Shown here: positions 1 through 4,886 of the stretch, piece after piece
Layout: each line of letters begins with the position of its first letter
Numbering within the stretch: position 1 is the stretch's first letter
Assembly (NCBI GenBank): GCA_002305535.1
Contig: DBRE01000093.1
Coordinates: 8,578 to 20,076 of the forward strand
DNA length: 11,499 nt
Origin: Syntrophomonas sp. UBA1376
GTDB taxonomy: Bacteria > Bacillota > Syntrophomonadia > Syntrophomonadales > Syntrophomonadaceae
Direction: 5' to 3'
Program-made: the position numbers and the translations under genes
The notes under the pieces: model-generated
What the model was told of the DNA's origin: nothing
Database searches by the model: none
What the model saw: the letters and a program-made list of their open reading frames with translations, nothing else

Positions 1-1135
1 ATCCTGATTCTGCCGGAGGCGTTTCTGTCTCAGGTGTTTCCGCATCTGCATCGCCCTCAGTTACTCCCTCTTCCTCCTCTTCGGATTGATCTCCTGGCTC
101 AGTAACATATCCTTCCGGGCCCGTACCTGCCTCGGTATCGACCACCTCCGAAGGGTCTTCGGTCACCTCAGGCGGTACTTCCTCTTCTAACATCTCGTTG
201 GTGACCGGTTCTTTGGCCGGCTGTACCCAGTGGGGCGGATCCTGAGCTACATCATAGGTTTTCCCAGCAAACAAATCATCCAGGATGCCTTTGGCTATAT
301 CAGCATCTGCTTCCCAATAACTAGCCCCAGTCTTCGGGTCTGTGAAGGGATAACCCGGCAGAGTCTGAGTAACTATGCCCGATACATCAAATTCCCGAGC
401 TACCTGCATCATGAACAGCATATCGGAGGCCGGGATATTGGTATGTATATGTTTACTTAGTTCCGGAACTAGTTCCGGCAGCTTGGTGATGATGGAAGGT
501 CTAAACATCTCCTGAGCCAGTGCACTCACAAATTTTTGCTGACGTACAGTGCGACCAATATCAGCCGTTGGCCCGCCCCGGTATCTAACATAACTGAGTG
601 CTTGAGCTCCATTGAGGCGCTGCGGGCCGGATGACAGATTGATACTCAATTTAGGATTGGGATCGTAATGGGTCATGGCTGTTTCAACATCTATGTTGAC
701 CCCGCCCAGAATGTCAATTATCTTCTCAAACCCACCAAAATTGGTTATCACATAATAGTCAATACGGGTGTCCAACAGCTTTCCAGCTACCTTACAGGCT
801 TCTTCCGGCCCTTTGAGAACGTTGACACTGTTGATTTTATCGTAACGATTGGCGGAAACTTGTACCCTGGTGTCCCGTGGTATCCAGACCATCACCACCT
901 GCTTGGTTTTACGGTCAATGCTAGCTACGATCATAGTATCGCTGCGCGAGTTCTGCTCTGCATTACGGGCATCAATGCCCATCACGAGAATATTTACCGG
1001 CTTGCCCTTCTCCACCTTTTTCACTACCGATGACTGGGTGAAGAAACCCGCCAACAGATTGCCAACTAAAAAAAACCCGGCAAAAACCAGGAACAAAACT
1101 GCCAATCGGCGCAATTTATAATTGGGCCTTGCCAT
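1..1135 (-). CDS. LCP (LytR-CpsA-Psr) family cell-wall glycopolymer transferase, C-terminus beyond the window
   Basis: LCP proteins sit in the membrane with an extracellular catalytic domain and move undecaprenyl-linked glycopolymers (such as teichoic acid or capsule) onto peptidoglycan. 378 codons are visible and the frame stays open through position 1, so the stop lies outside. Residues 1-10 are basic, 11-33 form one membrane helix, and the LCP domain spans about 47-290. Family motifs visible are SDTM (65-68), IPRDT (85-89, the Arg-Asp pair), DKINS (99-103), NFGGFEKIIDILGGV (132-146), LSYVRYR (180-186) and RTVRQQKF (195-202); the arginines are those expected to bind the lipid pyrophosphate. 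From about residue 297 the chain becomes a low-complexity tail rich in Glu, Thr and Pro. The ATG at 1133-1135 follows GAGGAG at 1145-1150 with 9 nt spacing; the ATG at 1138-1140 is out of frame. The gene lies 82 nt downstream of hflX and has its own promoter. Family assignment is firm; the exact polymer is unknown. Confidence 0.93.
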   Translation of the reverse strand, partial: MARPNYKLRRLAVLFLVFAGFFLVGNLLAGFFTQSSVVKKVEKGKPVNILVMGIDARNAEQNSRSDTMIVASIDRKTKQVVMVWIPRDTRVQVSANRYDKINSVNVLKGPEEACKVAGKLLDTRIDYYVITNFGGFEKIIDILGGVNIDVETAMTHYDPNPKLSINLSSGPQRLNGAQALSYVRYRGGPTADIGRTVRQQKFVSALAQEMFRPSIITKLPELVPELSKHIHTNIPASDMLFMMQVAREFDVSGIVTQTLPGYPFTDPKTGASYWEADADIAKGILDDLFAGKTYDVAQDPPHWVQPAKEPVTNEMLEEEVPPEVTEDPSEVVDTEAGTGPEGYVTEPGDQSEEEEEGVTEGDADAETPETETPPAESG

Positions 1136-1170
1136 GCCATCAATCTCCTCAATACATAAAAATCCAACTC

Positions 1171-1199
1171 ATTTTACATCTTGCCGCCAGGACTGTCCA
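1171..1199 (-). promoter_or_regulatory. Predicted sigma-A promoter for the LCP gene, with overlapping dyad
   Basis: Read on the minus strand, TGGACA (1199-1194) and TAAAAT (1176-1171) are separated by exactly 17 nt, each matching the sigma-A consensus at 5 of 6 positions. The expected start of transcription is near 1164, giving a leader of about 29 nt before the ATG. The quasi-palindrome GCCAGGACTGTCCAGGC (1186-1202, one mismatched pair) covers the -35 box and could be an operator. Promoter elements are seen directly; activity is inferred. Confidence 0.6.
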
Positions 1200-1217
1200 G
1201 GCAATTCAACGGACATT

Positions 1218-2288
1218 TTACAGTAATTTATCGATCGTTTCTAACAATTTTTCTACACCGAATCCGGTATGAGCAGATACATTTATCCCGTCACCGTCCA
1301 AAACCATGTCCGGATCCAAAAGGTCGCTCTTATTGAACACTACCAGAATCGGTTTAGGCCCTACCTTTAGATCCTCCAGAACTTCTTCCACTACGGTCAT
1401 CTTATCTAAATATAAAGGATCAGCCCGATCTACCACATGCAACAGAAGATCTGCTTCCACGGTCTCTTTCAGAGTAGAACGAAAGGCGGCCACCAGATGA
1501 TGGGGCAGTTGGTTGATAAATCCTACTGTATCGCTAAGCAACACCTCACGTCCCGAAGGCAGTCTCACTTTGCGGGTGGTAGTGTCCAGGGTCTGAAACA
1601 ATCGTTGGTCGGCGGCTACCTGGGCCTGACCGCTACTATGAGCCATACTGCATATAGTATTAAACAGTGAGGACTTCCCCGCATTGGTATAGCCCACCAG
1701 AGAGGCTGTTTTCAAACCCTGCCGTTGGCGGCGCTGACTGTGCAGCTGTCTGGTTTTCTCTACTTTTGCCAACTGGCTTTTGATGTCTTGAATTCGCTTA
1801 CGAATATAGCGCCGATCCAGCTCCAATTGCTGTTCCCCGGCCCCTCTTAACTTGCTGCCTCCCCCCAGACGACTCATAGCCCGCCCCCGTCCGGTCAGTC
1901 GAGGCAGTTGATATTGTAGGGAAGCCAGTTCTACCTGCAGTTTTCCCTCATGGGAATGAGCCCGCTGTTTAAATATCTCCAAAATCAGCATGGTACGGTC
2001 TACCACAGGTATTTCCAGAGCTTGTTCCAGGTTACGGATCTGCAGAGGGCTCAAATCGAGGTTGAATATCACCTGATCTGCTTCCAGCTCGTCCACAAGA
2101 TGCTTAAGCTCAGTCAGCTTTCCTTTACCTATACAGGTAGCCCGATCCGGTCGGTAACGCGGCTGAAGCATGACCATTACCAGATCCAGCCCAGCTGCTT
2201 CGATTAGGCCTTTCATCTCCTCAAGATCAGGATCGTATTCCTGTTTTTCTGCTCCCGAACCTATTCCTGTCAATATGACCCTGTCCAA
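1218..2288 (-). CDS. hflX: HflX, ribosome-associated GTPase
   Basis: HflX is a cytoplasmic GTPase that binds the 50S subunit and splits or rescues stalled 70S ribosomes, notably under stress. From the chosen TTG start the protein has 356 residues, near the family's usual length. The N-terminal nucleotide-binding-like domain carries the IGKGK motif and the DRTMLILEIF and EGKLQVELASLQYQLPRL blocks, followed by a glycine-rich linker and a helical region. The G domain shows G1 GYTNAGKS (199-206), a DTTTR switch I block (235-239), G3 DTVGF (253-257), G4 NKSD (319-322) and G5 SAHTG (338-342). The TTG at 2286-2288 is preceded by AAAGGGG at a good distance and gives MDRVILTG, a typical HflX beginning. 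A GTG at 2334-2336 (16 codons longer, AAAAGG 5 nt upstream) is also possible. Oddities: the signature reads GGGSKLRGAGEQQLELDRR where most relatives have GGGIGTRGPGET, and an insertion of about seven residues follows G1. Confidence 0.94.
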   Translation of the reverse strand: MDRVILTGIGSGAEKQEYDPDLEEMKGLIEAAGLDLVMVMLQPRYRPDRATCIGKGKLTELKHLVDELEADQVIFNLDLSPLQIRNLEQALEIPVVDRTMLILEIFKQRAHSHEGKLQVELASLQYQLPRLTGRGRAMSRLGGGSKLRGAGEQQLELDRRYIRKRIQDIKSQLAKVEKTRQLHSQRRQRQGLKTASLVGYTNAGKSSLFNTICSMAHSSGQAQVAADQRLFQTLDTTTRKVRLPSGREVLLSDTVGFINQLPHHLVAAFRSTLKETVEADLLLHVVDRADPLYLDKMTVVEEVLEDLKVGPKPILVVFNKSDLLDPDMVLDGDGINVSAHTGFGVEKLLETIDKLL

Positions 2289-2375
2289 ATTATTCCCCTT
2301 TCTCCATAGCGGCTCACATCTATGAGAGTTTTGCACAATTACCTTTTCTGGATTACGATTGTAACTTATTAAATA

Positions 2376-2440
2376 TCGTCCTGAGCAATAGCGACGGATC
2401 TACCCCATTTATCAGACTCTTCGCTAGCCCTCAGAGTGAC
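2376..2440. repeat. Two facing copies of a short intergenic repeat (TCCTGAG...GGATCT type)
   Basis: Copy A on the plus strand (2376-2401) begins TCGTCCTGAGC and ends CGACGGATCT. Copy B on the minus strand (2440-2414) begins GTCACTCTGAGG and ends GCGAAGAGTCT. They face each other across a 12-nt spacer and can form an imperfect hairpin immediately upstream of hflX. A third copy lies at 2702-2734. The sequence resembles a dispersed intergenic repeat (roughly TGTCATYCTGAG followed by CGAAGRATCT) that I recall from many bacterial genomes. The match is seen here; its abundance in this genome is inferred. Confidence 0.6.
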
Positions 2441-2448
2441 AATTATCG

Positions 2449-2472
2449 AGGATTTATAAATTATGAAATCCT
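2449..2472 (-). terminator. Hairpin just after the small membrane-protein gene; weak terminator candidate
   Basis: AGGATTT (2449-2455) and AAATCCT (2466-2472) form a perfect 7-bp stem with a 10-nt A/T-rich loop, starting one base after the stop codon of the 53-codon gene at 2474-2635. No run of T follows on the minus strand, so intrinsic termination would be weak; RNA processing or 3'-end protection is an alternative. Confidence 0.35.
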
Positions 2473-2473
2473 A

Positions 2474-2635
2474 CTATCGGTAACCAGCGGGATTTTCCTT
2501 GGTGAAAAAATCTTTATCATCTCTGTTCAGGTCTTCGTTGGCCCACCGGCGCAACTTCACTTTGACCATGTGCAGAGCCACCATCAGCCCCATTATCATT
2601 ATGATCCACACCCCCACCGGTATCATCTCCACCAA
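2474..2635 (-). CDS. Small single-pass membrane protein, 53 aa, function unknown
   Basis: I do not recognise this protein. It has 53 codons from a TTG at 2633-2635 to a TAG at 2474-2476. A strong Shine-Dalgarno GGAGG (2643-2647, inside GGGGAGGGA) lies 7 nt before the TTG, which decides the start; the in-frame GTG (2630-2632) and ATG (2624-2626) have poorer spacing. Residues 4-24 form one hydrophobic helix rich in Ile, Met, Val and Leu. A basic stretch with KVKLRR (25-30) follows, then a polar acidic tail ending KENPAGYR. By the positive-inside rule the tail should be cytoplasmic. The gene lies between the ABC-F gene and hflX on the same strand, with a hairpin on either side. It is flanked by intergenic repeats, so transfer or a chance frame cannot be excluded, but the combination of SD, helix and clean charged tail argues for a real gene. 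Confidence 0.6.
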   Translation of the reverse strand: MVEMIPVGVWIIMIMGLMVALHMVKVKLRRWANEDLNRDDKDFFTKENPAGYR

Positions 2636-2650
2636 GAGTATCCCTCCCCT

Positions 2651-2699
2651 GGTAGTCTATGATACCTACGCAAGTTCGGGGACGATTCTTCCACTTGCG
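2651..2699 (-). promoter_or_regulatory. Leader hairpins upstream of the small membrane-protein gene
   Basis: CGCAAGT (2669-2675) and ACTTGCG (2693-2699) make a perfect 7-bp stem with a 17-nt loop. A smaller pair, GGTA (2651-2654) with TACC (2663-2666), lies between it and the Shine-Dalgarno of the small gene at 2474-2635. In a minus-strand transcript both would fold in the leader. I do not recognise a known riboswitch class here; a structured leader or a simple operator are both possible. Confidence 0.3.
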
Positions 2700-2701
2700 C
2701 A

Positions 2702-2734
2702 TGTCATCCTGAGGGAGGAACGACCGAAGGATCT
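2702..2734 (+). repeat. Third copy of the intergenic repeat (TGTCATCCTGAGG...CGAAGGATCT)
   Basis: This 33-nt copy starts TGTCATCCTGAGGGAGG and ends GACCGAAGGATCT, sharing its ends with the two copies at 2376-2440. It lies about 70 nt beyond the stop codon of the ABC-F gene. Of the three it looks closest to the dispersed form I recall from Clostridia and other phyla. Between it and the ABC-F stop there is only a weak 5-bp hairpin (TTCGA 2787-2791 with TCGAA 2797-2801) without a T run. Confidence 0.6.
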
Positions 2735-2807
2735 TTCCCCCTGGTTCCAGTCAAGGTTTTTCGGCCAGGCCTGATAATGATACGTTTTCGATTTTCTCGA
2801 AGGCTCG

Positions 2808-4727
2808 TTACTCGCTGGCTTGGTTGGCCTCTTCCCACTGTTGGTTGATCTGCTCCCAGTGTTCAAAAGCCTGCTCATAGTTTTCCATTAGTTCCTGGTA
2901 CTCTTTTCCCAGGCGGGTAGCGGCTTCAACATCCGCGAAAAGCTCCGGATCGGCCAGATCTCTTTCCACTTCATCAATGCGCTTCTCTAACCCTTTCAGC
3001 ATTTCCTCGGCTTGCTCCTTGGCCCGGTTGAGCCGATTCAGGTTACGTTGCAGATCCTTGATACGATGACGATGCCGTTGCTGATCAGTGGTTGGCTCAC
3101 CAGCATTCTCAACCCTATTGACCTCCTCCTGCTGCTGGGCCCGGCGAGCTCGATAGTCAGTGTAATTGCCAGTATAGCTGACCAGGGCTTGATCTTCAAA
3201 TACCAGCACTCTACTGGCCAAACTGTCAATCAAACTGCGGTCATGGGAGACTATTAGCAGGGTACCTTCGAATTGGCTGAGCATATCTTCTACTACCAGG
3301 CGGCTTTCCATGTCCATATGGTTAGTAGGCTCGTCCAGCACCAGAAAATTGGCATCGGTCAGCAACAGTTTCAATAAAGCCAGGCGGGCTCGTTCCCCAC
3401 CGCTCAGATCCTTGATCTTCTTGAAAACATCGTCTCCGCTAAATAACATACGCCCCAGCATAGTGCGGGCTTCTTCTATTGTACAGTCACCGTGATAGAC
3501 TAAATCATCCAGAACACTCAGTTCAGGATTTAACCCTTCATGTTCCTGGGCAAAATAGCCCAAGTATACTTTACTGCCCAAGCGGCACTGACCTGCATCT
3601 GCTTCTTCCTCACCAACGATTATTTTCAGCAGAGTGCTTTTGCCACAGCCATTGGGCCCTATCAAAGCCACCCGCTCGCCCTTGCGCAAGAGAAGATTCA
3701 CCTCGGAAAACAGAGGATGAGCGGGGTACTTCTTGGACAGGCCGCTGATAGTCAGAACATCCTGTCCGCTTTCCACCTTGACCTGCATATCCCAGTTACC
3801 TATGACCGCATTCTGGCCTGGATGCTCCAGCCTTTTTAGCCGCTGCAGCTGGCTTTGTCTGCCCCGAGCCTGACGTGCTTTGATCCCCGCCTTGTAGCGG
3901 CGAATAAATTCCTCGGTCGCCTTGATTTCTTCCTGCTGCTTTAGGTAAGCTTTTTCCATCGCTGCCAGGCGCACCTGTTTTTGCGCCATAAAATCAGTAT
4001 AATTGCCCAGATATGAGTGCAGTTCCCCTCTATGCAGATCAAGAATGCGGCTAACCACCCTATCCAGAAAACGCCGGTCATGGGAAACCACCAGGATACT
4101 ACCCGGATAGCCGCGCAAGAACTCTTCCAGCCATTCCAGGGAAGCCAAGTCCAGGTGATTGGTAGGCTCATCCAACAGCAAAATATCCGGTTCCTCCGCC
4201 AGAAGCCGGGCTAGAGCTACACGGGTCTTTTGTCCGCCGCTGAATCCGATTATATCTCGATGGTATTCACTTTCCCCAAAGCCCAGCCCGGTAAGGATCC
4301 GCCTAGCAGTAGTTTCACAGGCAAATCCATTGGCCCGCTCATATTTTTCGGTCACTTGAGCATAACGTTTCATGACACCGTCTAAATCCTTACCGTCCTG
4401 CCCCATCAATAATTCCAGTGCACGCATTTCTTCTCGCATTTGCAGCAGACTGCCATAAGCACCCATAACTGTCTCCCAGGGGGTGGAATCCGGCGGATAA
4501 TGCGGAGTTTGCTCCAGGCAGGCCACACGGCATTGGGCCGCAATAGAGATTTCCCCACTATCAGGCGAAACCTCTCCGGTTATACATTTCAATAATGTGC
4601 TCTTGCCAGATCCGTTCACACCCACCAGACCGACTCGTTCACCTTTATGGAGAGCAAAACTCACATCGGTCAGGATGGAACGGCCACCATATTCCTTATT
4701 AATCTTCTGCGCCTGCAGTACCAGCAT
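2808..4727 (-). CDS. ABC-F family ATPase (Uup/YdiF-like), ribosome-associated
   Basis: ABC-F proteins are soluble twin ATPases without membrane domains; they bind the ribosomal E site and tune translation, and some protect against ribosome-targeting antibiotics. The protein has 639 residues from the ATG at 4725-4727. Domain 1: Walker A GVNGSGKST (36-44), signature FSGGQ (162-166), LLLDEP Walker B (183-188). A charged linker of about 80 residues carries KARQARGRQSQLQRLKRLE (283-301), typical of ABC-F. Domain 2: Walker A GPNGCGKST (357-365), LSGGE (441-445), DEPTNH (465-470). Residues from about 530 onward form a highly charged coiled-coil C-terminal extension, as in Uup/YdiF/YfmR. No transmembrane segment is seen. 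The ATG has GGAG at 4737-4740 with 9 nt spacing; a TTG at 4740-4742 would add five residues but overlaps that SD. It is divergent from pflB and has its own promoter. A housekeeping translation factor is more likely than a resistance protein, but sequence alone does not settle this. Confidence 0.93.
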   Translation of the reverse strand: MLVLQAQKINKEYGGRSILTDVSFALHKGERVGLVGVNGSGKSTLLKCITGEVSPDSGEISIAAQCRVACLEQTPHYPPDSTPWETVMGAYGSLLQMREEMRALELLMGQDGKDLDGVMKRYAQVTEKYERANGFACETTARRILTGLGFGESEYHRDIIGFSGGQKTRVALARLLAEEPDILLLDEPTNHLDLASLEWLEEFLRGYPGSILVVSHDRRFLDRVVSRILDLHRGELHSYLGNYTDFMAQKQVRLAAMEKAYLKQQEEIKATEEFIRRYKAGIKARQARGRQSQLQRLKRLEHPGQNAVIGNWDMQVKVESGQDVLTISGLSKKYPAHPLFSEVNLLLRKGERVALIGPNGCGKSTLLKIIVGEEEADAGQCRLGSKVYLGYFAQEHEGLNPELSVLDDLVYHGDCTIEEARTMLGRMLFSGDDVFKKIKDLSGGERARLALLKLLLTDANFLVLDEPTNHMDMESRLVVEDMLSQFEGTLLIVSHDRSLIDSLASRVLVFEDQALVSYTGNYTDYRARRAQQQEEVNRVENAGEPTTDQQRHRHRIKDLQRNLNRLNRAKEQAEEMLKGLEKRIDEVERDLADPELFADVEAATRLGKEYQELMENYEQAFEHWEQINQQWEEANQASE

Positions 4728-4760
4728 TCTATTCAGCTCCAAATTTCCTTGATCCCCATA

Positions 4761-4790
4761 ATTATAGGCCAGTTTCCCGCTTTACGTAAA
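4761..4790 (-). promoter_or_regulatory. Predicted sigma-A promoter of the ABC-F gene with a palindrome over the -35 box
   Basis: On the minus strand TTTACG (4790-4785) and a perfect TATAAT (4766-4761) are 18 nt apart. The expected transcription start is near 4754, leaving a leader of about 27 nt before the ATG at 4727. The -35 box lies within the perfect 10-bp palindrome TTTACGTAAA (4781-4790), whose symmetry continues as CC/GG at 4777-4778 and 4793-4794. This could be an operator serving either divergent gene. Promoter call is fairly good; operator role is inference. Confidence 0.55.
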
Positions 4791-4843
4791 TGGGAGGTGA
4801 CTGTTCGCCCGATGCACATATCTAGTAATTATTTTCAGCCGAC

Positions 4844-4857
4844 TGTAAATACTAACA
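4844..4857 (+). promoter_or_regulatory. Imperfect dyad upstream of pflB, weak cre-like site
   Basis: TGTAAATACTAACA lies about 30 nt before the pflB start. It has the outer bases of a catabolite-response element (TG.AA....W..CA) but a TA rather than CG centre, and is also a loose TGTAA/TAACA dyad. I see no convincing FNR or Rex box and no good sigma-A promoter for pflB in 4791-4886, so this is the only candidate regulatory site on that side. Confidence 0.2.
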
Positions 4858-4886
4858 AGGTAGTCTAAGCAAAGGACGTATGTGGA

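Noticed and set aside
668..1121. Two overlapping plus-strand frames opposite the LCP gene
   Set aside because: They lie antisense to a well-supported LCP domain and show no motif or good ribosome binding site.
2666..2878. 70-codon minus-strand frame overlapping the ABC-F 3' end
   Set aside because: It runs into the ABC-F coding region out of frame, through the dispersed repeat, and has no hydrophobic or family character.
4740..4742. TTG as start of the ABC-F gene
   Set aside because: It lies on its own best SD; the ATG at 4725-4727 has GGAG at 9 nt and gives the usual N-terminus.
4841..4860. FNR or Rex box before pflB
   Set aside because: The half-sites are too short and the spacing is 2 nt off the Rex pattern; there is no TTGAT-N4-ATCAA either.
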